Below, piece after piece: positions 22,964 through 33,935 of a DNA stretch of 64,000 bases. This stretch comes from Brachyhypopomus gauderio (Eukaryota > Chordata > Actinopteri > Gymnotiformes > Hypopomidae). Position 1 is the stretch's first letter; each line of letters starts with the position of its first letter. Location of the stretch: contig NC_135218.1 in the NCBI RefSeq assembly GCF_052324685.1, positions 10,748,516 to 10,812,515 on the forward strand, given 5' to 3'. A program made the position numbers and the translations under genes. The notes under the pieces were generated by a model that saw only the letters and a list, made by a program, of their open reading frames with translations, had not been told where the DNA came from and did no database searches.

Positions 22964-25900
22964 ATGAGTTTGTTCGGGTCAAGCTCCGGTTTTGGGTCCG
23001 GAGGCACAGGTGTATTCGGCAGCACTACGACAGACAGTCATAACCCAATGAAGGTATAACGCGTAGAGGCAAAAACGACATCACTTCTCATCAAGGTTGC
23101 AGCTAGACCTTCTAATGTGTCATCCACCTTGTTTGCGTGTCTTGTTGAAATAGGATGTTGAGGTTACATCCCCACCGGACGACAGCATAAGCTGTTTGGC
23201 CTTCAGCCCTCCACCAATGCCTGGAAACTTTCTGATTGGAGGCTCTTGGGCAAATGATGTAAGTTATTGAAGCCGCGACGACTAAAGTACAAACGTGTGG
23301 TATACTACTCCTTCGTGGTTAAATAATACTTTTACTGTGCTGTGTGACCTGAGGTACGATGCTGGGAGGTGCAGGATAACGGACAGACTGTTCCTAAAGC
23401 TCAGCAGATGCACACGGGCCCAGTGCTTGACGTCTGCTGGAGTGATGTAAGATTTCCAAACATTTACCATGTCGAAGATATCCATAATGTGATATTCTGC
23501 ATTGCCTTAGGTACAATTGGTGCTCTCATTCTTTATTAGATGTGAACTAGCATAAGATTCACAAAAATGCTGATTAGGCCCTTGGGTGTCTGAAGATGTT
23601 TTTCTTTGTTGGAACAGGATGGAAGTAAGGTATTCACAGCCTCGTGTGACAAAACTGCAAAGATGTGGGATCTGAACAGCAACCAGGCCATGCAAATAGC
23701 ACAAGTAAGTTGCTGTTCTGTTAATGGGCACAGCTGCAGCTATAGAGAATCAGCCATGGAAGGGCCATTATTTGGTGACAGCTGAACTCCGATTGGAGGA
23801 AATGCAAAGCTACACGTTCCTAGGAGAAGCTCTTTGTTTTGAGACGCTTCGAATTCTGGTGGTGATTGAATGGAACTTGTCACATTTCTTTATGGATGAC
23901 TGAATTCCTGTACTCTTGCCTTCATTCAAATATGTGCAAATATGTTATTTTGTGAAACTTTTTTCAGCTAAAGCTACTTTTTTTTAATGGGCAAAGCTCT
24001 GCCCAACCTTCAGTCTTTTAGTGCTACAGTACAGAATCTGACTGTGATTTTACTTTTTATTATTCCGAAGATCTTTTCTCCAAAGTGGCTCATAACAGAG
24101 CTTTGATTGTGATGTTGGTGTTAACTTTTTCTGGTATTTTGTTTAGCATGAAGGCCCAATTAGGACAATCCACTGGATAAAAGCCCCAAACTACAGCTGT
24201 GTCATGACAGGAAGTTGGGACAAAACACTTAAGGTACGCTTGCTCATCCTGCTTTAAGCCTGATTGGTTTATTCCATTCAACATTGGTAGGGGCCTTGTG
24301 ATCGGACCATACCATTCTGGCATCTTTCTAATGTTTTGCTGTTGATTTGATTGCCTGAGTTCTGCAGTTCGGCCAACTCAAAATATCAGAATATTCAGAA
24401 TATCAGAACTATGATTTCAACACTAGCACTGATATTGTACTCTCTCCCTGGTTGATTGGCAGTTCTGGGACACACGCTCCCCAAATCCTATGATGTCTCT
24501 ACAGATGCCAGAGAGATGCTACTGTGCTGATGTTGTAAGTAAATTACCAGACATTCTCCTGACACACATTCTGTGATTGGTAAGATAACCATATATGACA
24601 TCAGTAAGGCATAGTTTTAAGTCTTGAATGTAAGTGTTCTTCTTGTACAGGTGAGCGTCACACTTTGGGTTAAACAATGGTACAAACCGAATTCCAAAAA
24701 AGTTGGGACACTAAACAAATAGTGAATAAAAACTGAATGCAATGATGTGGAGATGGCAAATGTCAATATTTTATTTGTAATAGAACATAGATGACAGATC
24801 AAAAGTTTAATCTGAGTAAATGTAACATTTTAAAGGAAAAATATGTTGATTGAAAATTTCAGTGTCAACAAATCCCCAAAAAGTTGGGACAAGTAGCAAT
24901 AAGTGGCTGGAAAAAGGAAATTGAGCATGAAACAAAGAGCTGGAATACCAATAAACACAAATTAGGTCAATTGACAACATGATTGGGTATAAAAGAGCTT
25001 ATCAGAGTGTCGGTGTCTCTCTGAAGCCAAGATAGTAAGAGGATCACCAATTCCACCATTGGTGCACAGAAAGATAGTGCAGCAATACCAGAATGGTGTT
25101 ACCCAGCGTAAAATAGCAAAGACTTTTAAGTTATCATCAACCGTACATAACATCATCAAAAGATTCAGAGAATCTGGAACAATCGCTGTGCGTAAGGGTC
25201 AAGGCTGTAAAACTCTACTGTATGCTCTTGATCTCCGGGCCCTTAAGAGTCACTACACCTCAAACAGAAATGCCACTGTCAAGGAAATAACAGAATGGGC
25301 TCAGGAATACTTCCAGAAAGCATTGTCAGTGAACACAATCCACCATGTTATCCACTGTTGGCAGCTGAAACTCTACAGTGCAAAGAGGAAGCCATTTCTA
25401 AGCAAGCTCCACAAGCTCAGACGTTTGCACTGGGCCAGGGGTAATTTAAAATGGAGTGTGGCAAAATGGAAGACTGATCTGTGGTCATATGAGTCACGAA
25501 CTGAAGTTCTTTATGGAACACTGGGACACCATATCATCTGGACCAGAGAGGACAAGGATAACCCAAGTTGTTATCAACGCTCTGTTCAGAAGCTTGCATC
25601 ACTTATGGTATGGGATTGCATGAGTGCATGGGCAGCTTGCATGTCTGGAAAGTGTCTGAAAACTTGAGAAACTGGTCTCCTCTGTCCCCAGACGTCTGTT
25701 GAGTGTTGTAAGTAGAAGGGGAGATGCCACACAGTGGTAAAAATGGCCTTGTCCCAACTTTTTTGGATTTGTTGACGCCATGAAATTTTTATACAACATT
25801 TTGTCCCTTAAAATGATAATTTTCTCAGTTTAAACTTATGATCTGTGATTTGTGTTCTATACTGAATAAAATATGAGATGTTGGCACCTCCAAATCATTA

Positions 25901-28900
25901 CATTCAGTTTTTTTTCACAATTTGTTTAGTGTCTTGGAATCCAGTTTTTGGAATCCGGTTTTTTCATAGACTAAATGTTCCACTCATACACATCTCATGG
26001 GACTCATGAGTTTCCACTCTGTTTCAGTCTTGTTTCTATCTGGTATTTGTGAATGTACTTTGTAGTTGAACCAGTCACCTTCTTTTGGGGAACTATGAGA
26101 CTGGTTTGGATGACATCAAAAATGTCCACATATCTCACCAGATGTAAAGCTTATGTGAGCAGAAAAAACTACTTTAATGGCAGCTGCTGTCTTTACAAAT
26201 CTGCTCTGGTCTAAGGGACGTTGTCCTCCTCCCCATGGAGATCATATTTATACTTTCAGCTGGGCTCTTTTTAGGGTTGACCCCAGCACTTCAAAAGACC
26301 TTTCTCCGTATCCATTGGCAACAGCCATGTAATAATTCTGTATAGGGCTGCACGATTAATCGTATTTTTATCGTTATCGCGATGTGAAGTTTCACGATAA
26401 ACACATCGAAAGAGCCACGATAACTCCTTGAATAACAGCAAACTCAAATTGCATTATCCTCGTCCAGCAATAGAGGGAGCTATTCGCGCTGCAGACTATG
26501 ATCACGTGACGTAAGTAGGCAAGAGGCAGAGTGAGGCAGAGTTGCCAGGTTCGCGGTTTTCACGCCAAATTGGGCTTGTTTGAAAATCCAGCCGCGGGTA
26601 AAAATTCTGGGGCCGCGGGGTGAGGTTTTTTGGGCTACTTCCTCGCGCGACCCTGCGCGAGCGGTGTAGGCGTTTATACTTTCGCGAACGTCGCGAGCGT
26701 CGCTGCAGTGTTCTCCGAAACGATAGGTGGCGATAGGTGGCAGTGGAGAATAAAAAACCCCTGCAAAACCGGGGAAAGAACATTTTTACCTGACCAGAGA
26801 CCGTATTTAGACACATCAGGCATCAAACGTAAATATGGTTTTACAGTGTTGTCCGAAACGATACGCTAACAAATACGAGCCTCTTGTAATTCCAGGACGA
26901 AACATGAGAGAACGTGAAGACGTTAGACGTCTGGGCGTTTTGAAAATAAACAACCATTAAATAATGTGATAAGAAAGCGAATTATTTCGATTCATTTCGA
27001 GTATATGTATAAATATTTAACTTAATTAAGTTTAACGTGCTGGGAAATATTGAAATGGACCTTTAAAGTGACGTACAAGTGCTTTAATTCCACCTTGTAT
27101 AGGTGTATGAACCCTGCAAACATGACTGTTCTCATTGCGCTGAGACGCGGCGCGCGCGAACTTACAAAATTCGAGAGGTGCACGACCTCGTGAATCATTA
27201 AACCAGCTTAAGCCTGGTTTACACTTGATGCGGCGCGAGGGTCCGGGAGGCGAAAATAACGTAATCGCGGTGGCTTCGCCCGTGTGCAATGGCCTCGCGC
27301 GCTGTCGATTCACGAGGTCGTGCACCTCTCGAATTTTGTAAGTTCGCGCGCGCCGCGTCTCAGCGCAATGAGAACAGTCATGTTTGCAGGGTTCATACAC
27401 CTATACAAGGTGGAATTCAAGCACTTGTACGTCACTTTCAAGGTCCATTTCAATAATTCCCAGCACGTTAAACTTAATTGAATTAAATATTTATACATAT
27501 ACTCTAAATGATTCGAAATCATTCGCTTTTTTATCACATTATTTAATGGATATTTATTTTCAAAACGCCCAATCTTAACGTCTTCACGTTCTCTCATGTT
27601 TCGTCCTGGAATTACAAGAGGCTCGTATTTGTTAACGTAATACAAGAGAATTGTTCAGTCAGACAGATATTTGTTGTGAAACGAAGTAGTTACAATTTCA
27701 AGCATTTTCAAGTACTTTAGCCTAAATTCCAGCACTTTTCAAACCTGAAACACAAAGCAACATTAAAATTGGTCAGGTAAAAGTTCATTCCCCTGTATTT
27801 GAGGGGTGTTTTTTATACTACTAGGCCTACATATCGTTTCGGACAACACTGCAAAGAATGTGACACGGCAAGATTAAACGCTTCCGCCGTTCGCGGAGGT
27901 TAACGAGGTGTGCGGAGTCGCTCACTCGTGAAAGTATAAACCTAGATTGAATCTATTGTTGAATAAACCTGCAAAATATTTGGAATTATTCTGGATTCAT
28001 TACACAGTAAAAAACAAAACAAATTAACGTGCTGCTGTTCAGAGAGACACTACATTTCTGTATTTTAATCTTAATTTATCGTGGTTCACATCGATATCGG
28101 GATATCCAACAATGTTATCGCACATCGCAATTCTAGTCCATATCGTGCACCCCTAATTCTGTATGTAACCATAGACATTGAGAGAGCCACCTTGCAGACT
28201 CACAAGTACCACCTTGATTGGCCGATGTGAAAATGTATTTTCACATACTCCTGTATTTTCTCGATCTCCTCATTTCCATCATCTCAAGTGTGTTCTGTGG
28301 CTTGGTTTATCTTTGTATACAGGTGTATCCAATGGCTGTTGTGGCGACCGCAGAGAGAGGCCTAATTGTGTACCAGTTGGAGAATCAGCCATCAGAGTTC
28401 CGGCGTATAGATTCACCTTTGAAACATCAGGTGTCTCCCAGTTTGTCTTGGGGAATGTAACCCAATCGGGAGTGTGTAGGGCTCGGGGGGTCAGGCAGCC
28501 CGACTGACATTGGGAAATTTTCAATTCTAATATCTGTTGCTGCTTTCTAACATGTTGTACTAATTCTGTTAGCCAGGGTAATGTAGAGTTGCATGTTGTC
28601 TTAGCATTAGCATTCTGCCGCTTCTGTCATTACTTTTAGCAGCAGATTTGTTTTCTGATGACACTGCCTATCTTGACCAGGCAGGAATTCAACTTGTTTT
28701 TGCTTTCTTCGTCCTTCTAAAACTCTTTGTGCAGCACCGCTGTGTAGCCATCTTCAAGGACAAACAGAACAAACCCACCGGCTTTGCTCTGGGAAGCATA
28801 GAGGGGCGAGTGGCCATTCATTATATCAACCCACCTAACCCGTGAGTACACAGACGCTCTAGCCTCCATAACCAACCAACACACCAGCCACAGTTTGTCA

Positions 28901-29648
28901 TGTATTTTTCGTGCTGTTTCCATAGAGCCAAGGATAACTTCACCTTCAAGTGCCACAGATCTAATGGAACCAACACTGCCACACCCCAAGACATTTATGC
29001 TGTAGGTTAAACAATACAAACTAGTGCAGTTTCCAGTGCTCTGGAGACTTGTGAATGTTGACTCTTGACGTTCCTGGGGTTTGTGTGTCTCAGGTCAACG
29101 CCATCGCCTTCCACCCGGTCCACGGCACCCTGGCCACAGTGGGCTCGGACGGGCGTTTCAGCTTCTGGGATAAGGATGCACGCACAAAGCTGAAGACCTC
29201 CGAGCAGCTTGACCAGCCAATCACAGCCTGCTGCTTCAACCACAATGGCAACATCTTCGCATACAGCTCCAGCTATGATTGGTCCAAGGTACAAAGCCTG
29301 CCGTCACACGTGCACTTTCACGTGGGTGGTCACTCTCTGAAAGGTTAGATGAGGAGAGCCCTCGCACCCTCCAGAGACAGAGGTCTAGATCCAGTTCAGC
29401 AGAGATATTGTGATTTTAATTACATTGCAGTTGTCTGAAAACCTTTGTGTATGGATGCGTAGTCGAGGTGTATAAAAGGAGAAGTCCTTTGGTTTTTCTT
29501 TTCAAAAATGTCAACAGGTCTATAGTATAGTATTATTAATGTCTGGTGTCCCTCGTAGGGGCATGAGTACTACAATCCCCAGAAGAAGAACTACATCTTC
29601 CTGCGGAACGCAGCTGAGGAGCTCAAGCCTCGGAACAAGAAATGGTGA
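22964..29648 (+). CDS. rae1: mRNA export factor Rae1 (WD-repeat, NUP98 partner)
   Basis: Eleven coding exons: 22964-23053, 23154-23258, 23354-23446, 23618-23704, 24147-24233, 24463-24534, 28323-28430, 28735-28841, 28926-29001, 29094-29288, 29559-29648. Junctions are GT-AG and phase-consistent, giving 369 aa (human RAE1 has 368). Rae1 is a seven-bladed WD40 propeller that binds the GLEBS motif of NUP98 at the nuclear pore, helps mRNA export and acts in the mitotic spindle checkpoint. Seen here are an N-terminal Gly/Phe-rich segment ([14 protein letters not shown]), WD-type ends ([16 protein letters not shown]), the [15 protein letters not shown] block and a C-terminus ending RNKKW. The start was chosen because MSLFG matches the family start. 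The long sixth intron (24535-28322) is swollen by a Tc1 and a hAT insertion. A noncoding first exon is likely at or before 22382. Confidence 0.97.
24683..25966 (+). mobile_element. Truncated Tc1/mariner element in rae1 intron
   Basis: A 1.28-kb element flanked by TA dinucleotides, with inverted terminal repeats of about 130 bp: the left end (ATTCCAAAAAAGTTGGGACA region, 24690-24818) is matched in reverse at 25840-25958. The phrase CCAAAAA-GTTGGGAC is shared by many fish Tc1-like families. The interior carries a partial transposase frame. The element lies in the long rae1 intron in the same orientation as the gene. Confidence 0.88.
25059..25667 (+). pseudogene. Truncated Tc1-like transposase
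   Basis: About 200 residues are open. The N-terminal part shows the paired-type helix-turn-helix layout of Tc1 transposases ([19 protein letters not shown], then [13 protein letters not shown]). The middle shows a second DNA-binding part and the start of the DDE catalytic domain ([14 protein letters not shown], then LMVWDCMSA). The frame then stops, and the region that should carry the second and third catalytic acids is missing: the sequence jumps straight to the 3' terminal repeat zone. No ATG begins the frame at its natural start. It is a nonfunctional, internally deleted copy. Confidence 0.85.
26343..28155. mobile_element. 1.8-kb nonautonomous hAT-like element with internal palindrome
   Basis: The ends are inverted repeats (TAGGGCTGCACGAT on the left, TAGGGGTGCACGAT on the right strand-reversed). 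They are flanked by a perfect 8-bp duplication ATTCTGTA (26335-26342 and 28156-28163), the hAT hallmark. No transposase frame is present. The interior is dominated by an inverted repeat, with arms 26867-27196 and 27307-27634 that are nearly identical in reverse complement. Further short inverted pairs lie outside it: GTGTTGTCCGAAACGATA at about 26845, a diverged copy at about 26707 and its reverse at about 27836; and GTTTATACTTTC near 26671 matched near 27940. This suggests element-in-element insertion. It lies in the long rae1 intron. Confidence 0.88.
26867..27634. repeat. Long inverted repeat (about 330-bp arms, 110-bp loop)
   Basis: The left arm 26867-27196 and right arm 27307-27634 are reverse complements with only scattered differences (for example around 26921-26945 versus 27562-27580). 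The loop 27197-27306 is GC-rich, with AAGCCTGGTTTACACTTGATG. The transcribed intron would fold into a hairpin of roughly 330 bp. The several 60-120-residue open frames across it are mirror images of one another and not genes. Confidence 0.95.
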
Positions 29649-30245
29649 GAGTGGGATTTCCGTTACCGTGGAGATGATGTCTGTCGCCGGGCGGGGGCGG
29701 GGCCTCTCCGCTTCCTTGAGCCGACTCCTCTCTGTGGCTCTAGCCGTCCCAGCATCCCAGGATGCTTTGCAGGGCTTTTCTTTGCAAACTGCTTGAAGAG
29801 CTCAAAGGGTGTGAATGCTTTAGGCCACAGGTGGTGTGTTTCTGACTGTCAGTAGTTAGCCGCGGAGCCGGGACGGCAGCCCGTTTATGCTGCGCACGGG
29901 TTTTCTGATCACCTCGATTTTACTGGCAAAGTTGTTATGCTTAAGCAGTCTTAACGTTCAGTGAGCCACTTAACTGTCTGCATCCACGATTCATCCCTGT
30001 GTGCATTTTTAATTCCTGACACTTCCCATTTTGTGAACAACAGCAAATATAATGAGTCCATTCTTTATCCATCAGAATCGAATGTACATGCAACTTAACA
30101 GTGAAGCTTTTTCCTTAAAGAGTCTCATGGAACGCTGCACTTTAACGAAACGTACGGCAGGACGAGAGTGTTTTCTTAGACATTGTTAAGTATTTTGTTG
30201 GCACTGATTGTGTATATCTGTTTGGCGGAGGGGCAGGGAGAGAAC

Positions 30246-30251
30246 AATAAA
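30246..30251 (+). terminator. rae1: rae1 proximal polyadenylation signal
   Basis: AATAAA about 600 bp after the rae1 stop codon, followed by GT-rich sequence. Confidence 0.5.
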
Positions 30252-30655
30252 CGTGATTTGAAAAGAAAAAGCTCTTGTGACTGACCACCACCCCTCCTGT
30301 CTTTAGATCCATCAAGCTGCATCACACCTCGGAAGACCTGCGTTAGTGTGTAAATACAGGAGAGAGTGAGAGACCCCGTTATGGCTAACACCTGGACCAA
30401 TGACGTGGCATTGCGTACTAAATATGGACCAATCAGAAGGGGCCAGCCGCCCCTACGCGATGATGACAGCTTAATGGCTTTCAGGTCGAATGAAGAAGCC
30501 ATTCTTTAGTGTTCTTTATATTGTTCTTTATTATTTCTTTCTTGTTTTTTACGTTGACTGCAGCTTTTCACACCACCTCCCAAAGAACATGCCGTTTCCA
30601 CTCCTGCTTTGCTGTCACAACATGGTGTAGAGTTCCGTCTTGATCATGTGAAACC

Positions 30656-30665
30656 AATAAATAAA
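30656..30665 (+). terminator. rae1: rae1 distal polyadenylation signal
   Basis: Two overlapping AATAAA hexamers about 1 kb after the stop, followed by a T/GT-rich stretch (TTTTGATATTTTGTACTC) suitable as a downstream element. Confidence 0.5.
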
Positions 30666-30690
30666 CATCTTCAGGACTCTCTCCGTATTT

Positions 30691-33040
30691 TGATATTTTG
30701 TACTCTCATATTCTAAGGGAAGTGAAAAGCATTTAGTGTAGAACACTAGATCTGTGTTCTTTTCAGTGGTGCATTACACCACAGCCTAATTTCACCTTGT
30801 CACCTTGCTTCTCGAGTCCTGCATGCATTCAGTAAGTTGCAGGGAAGGCAAGAATTGTGTGATGGCATGTGTAGTTTAAAAAAAATGGCATGGAAAAGAA
30901 CTGGATTGAACAAGAGGTTGGATACCGAGAACTGAAGTCGAGGACTATTTTCTTCAAGGTGGTTTTTAGTAAGCAGTAAGCAAATTGTAGCAGTTTCTAG
31001 TTTCATATACAACATTTTAAATATTAGTCTGGACATGATTTTTTTTTCCTTAAAACTATTATAGATTTTGGTACAACGTTTGGTAATTTATGATAACACA
31101 TTATGTTCCTTTTGATGAGTCAATTTTTAACACCCACATTAAAACTTTAAACCATATACATTTCATTTATGAATTATTTATCTAATAGCAGTATCGTTTG
31201 GTTCTGTTTTTCGTTTAGTATTTCAGCAGATAAATATGCAAGACGTATAAATTGGGGCGCCTCATTTGAGGGAGTGATCTGCAAATGAAAACTGGATCAA
31301 GATTAATAAGCACAAACTAATGAGATCATTTATAAAATCTCAGACATGGTATTTTAAAAGTTGTTAATTGGGGGTTTTTAGTATGCTTTTTTATTTTTTG
31401 GTCTTTACTTCTTTTTAGATTGCGTGCTTATTCTGCGTGTGTTTGTGTTTTGCTTCACCAGAATTAGCATATTGCTTCGTACTGTCCAATTCATTGTACT
31501 GTTGTTATATTGCGTATATAAAATCTACATTTAAAGCGGGTCCCAAATTTAAGCATAACCTATGGCCACAAAGAGCTTAATCCCCCCTAAGGATATCAAA
31601 TTTGTCTGATTACTTTAAGAATTTACGTCCACTAGGGGGCGACATTTCACGTCCATTCTTAGCGCTGCAGCTTGGCCGAATCAAAGCACAGATCAAAGTG
31701 AGTAAGTGTGTTAGGTGGGTTGGTGTAAGGGACAGGGTTTCGGCTTCGGGGCCTTATCAATAGGATACGAATAGCAGGTTAGGGCGAGCTACAAAGGGCA
31801 AGAGTGTGAAGACAGGCATGCCTTGGCTATAATGGTGTGAGAACCGCCACCTTTAGCCTGGTCATTAAGACATCACCTCTCTGTCTGCCAGGTCTTTGGT
31901 ACTTAGCAGGAGCGCTTCAATAGACCGGGGGGGGATCTCAGAGTTTATCACTCCACAGATATTCAGTGTCTTGCACGTCCTTTTACTCTACTCGATAAGT
32001 GTGTGGTTAGACCACTCTGTACCTCTTAGTGCCATGAACCTGTTAATTCATCATGGTTCAGTAATAATTATGGCTGCCAAGTACGAGCTGAGAAGTGATA
32101 CAAGCCCCGGCCTGCTCGCTTTTATGCCAGGGTGATTTACTCAGTCCTGTATTAGATCATGCAGCAAAGGAATCCAAGGTCTCTGTGACACGACCATACA
32201 TTTTATGTGAAAGGAGCCGAGGACCAAGAGGCCTAGTGCAATGTGGGATATGTAGTTCAGTTCTTATTTTACATATCTTAACCTTAAGAAGTTATGCCCA
32301 TGTGCGTTTCCTATTGGGTATCTATTGTGTGTGTGCATTAATTTTAATGTTTTCAAGATCAACAGCGTGTAACAGTTGTATAGGTCGTCCGAGCGGACGG
32401 ATGTGAGGCCTTTAAGCCCACTGAGCTCGTCTTTGATGGTAGTAGGTGCGACTTCATTCACACTCCTGCTGGATTATTTGCATTTAAAAAGACTTACAGC
32501 GGCCGAATGGGCTGTCGGAACCACCGGGGCAGACAAACCGCTCCTAGTGAATCTTTTGTGACGCCTTTGTAAATAGTTTTCAATAGTATCTTTGTCCCAC
32601 AAAATCAAATTTGTGACTTGATTTGACAAGAAAGCGAATTTGGCTCGTTGAATATACGACATAGTAACCAATAATTTCGGTCTAATCTGTTCAGATTACC
32701 CAGATTCGCTTCGGTGCGTGGTTATAAACTCGAAGAAAGACGTACGTGTTTTACTTTAACTTTTGCAATAATTGAAGCACCACTGATATAAAAAATGACA
32801 CCGTTAATTGATCAGAACTCTGAAGCCATTTCCTTGTCATTCGCTACACCACAAGCACTTTTATTCTGTTATGTATCCGATGGTGGAGATGATCGCTGAG
32901 CGCACGTTTTCTAGAGCGGACTCGCCGTTTTTCTTTGTTTAGTACGAGGACAAAAGCAGGTGCAAGTTTTACTGGGCGGTTATGTGGGAGGAGCTCCGCG
33001 CGCGTCACAATAAAGTTTTCGGATAGTTTCTAAAAAGAGC
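30691..33040. other. rae1-rbm38 intergenic region
   Basis: No recognisable gene. A/T-rich to 31560. A CTCF-like motif follows at 31629, and sequence becomes more CpG-rich after about 32900 towards the rbm38 promoter. Open frames such as 31896-32135, 32095-32406 and 32376-32561 show no family resemblance. Confidence 0.6.
31629..31643 (+). promoter_or_regulatory. CTCF-like motif
   Basis: CCACTAGGGGGCGAC is an almost exact CTCF core. Together with the minus-strand site at 21841 it brackets rae1, with the two motifs pointing away from each other. Confidence 0.5.
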
Positions 33041-33048
33041 CGCACGCT

Positions 33049-33125
33049 ATTGGCTACTGTGTGTAAGGGGCGTGGTCTCGGGCAGAAGGTATAAATATGG
33101 GTGTCCCGGAAGAAAGTAAGTGGGA
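33049..33125 (+). promoter_or_regulatory. rbm38: rbm38 core promoter (CCAAT, GC box, TATA)
   Basis: An inverted CCAAT box ATTGG (33049-33053), a GC box GGGGCGTGG (33067-33075) and a TATA box TATAAATAT (33090-33098) occur in standard order and spacing, about 260 bp before the rbm38 ATG. Transcription would be expected to start near 33120-33130. The surrounding 32900-33200 is CpG-rich. Confidence 0.75.
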
Positions 33126-33356
33126 GGTAGTTTGGCGCTGCCGCTGCGCGTGGAAACGGCGTACTGTGGAGTGCGTTCAGTAACATGGCAATGCTTTGTA
33201 TTGGATAAAAAATACGTTTTAGAGTCTAGAGTCTTCTTGTAGCTGGAACAGCCCGATTTGGGTCTTTGATTCTTTACATGCCAGGATCATTTTAAACATC
33301 AGGTTAATCGTTTGGCTTTTTTTTAGGTTTTGTCACAGTTTGCGTTGAGGCAGCCA

Positions 33357-33887
33357 ATGCTTTTACATCAGTTTATGAACGGCACGCTGGAAGCCATGCA
33401 TCCAACAGGGGTCCAGAAAGACACGACCTTCACTAAGATCTTCGTGGGGGGGTTACCCTATCATACTAACGACGCTTCCTTGAGGAAATACTTCGAGGCG
33501 TACGGCGATATAGACGAGGCGGTGGTTATAACGGACAGACAGACGGGCAAATCCAGAGGATACGGATTCGTAAGTAACACTGCTGTCGAACAGGTCGATC
33601 TGTACCGTTTCTTGCACTACAGGCCCCCAAGAGCATAATTTCTAACATTACCAACTTCTAAATCATTTGTTGGTGCGTGAAATGCGCAAGTGCGTAAAAG
33701 CGCGCACAACGCGTTTAAGACCGGATCGGTCGTGTCTGGTGTGTTCAGGGATACAATAGTGGGGTTTAAGGTTAAAGATTAAATCTTGACTTTCTCTACT
33801 GGTTCGTCAACTTTAAAGCTGTCGTGAGATGAACGTTACAGATTGGGAACGGGCCTTTTGCCCTAGTGGGTTCTTGGAGCGGCTCCA

Positions 33888-33935
<48 letters not shown>

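Larger units (their letters stand above)
29649..30690 (+). other. rae1: rae1 3' UTR
   Basis: Sequence following the rae1 stop. Polyadenylation hexamers AATAAA occur at 30246-30251 and as overlapping AATAAATAAA at 30656-30665, so a short and a long 3' UTR are possible. A Pumilio-type TGTAAATA lies near 30341 and would be present only in the long form. Confidence 0.6.

Noticed and set aside
25059-25667. Candidate host gene of about 200 aa in a rae1 intron
   Set aside because: It lies between Tc1 inverted repeats and reads as a truncated Tc1 transposase.
27032-27645. Several 60-120-residue frames on both strands
   Set aside because: They are mirror images produced by the long inverted repeat of the hAT-like element.
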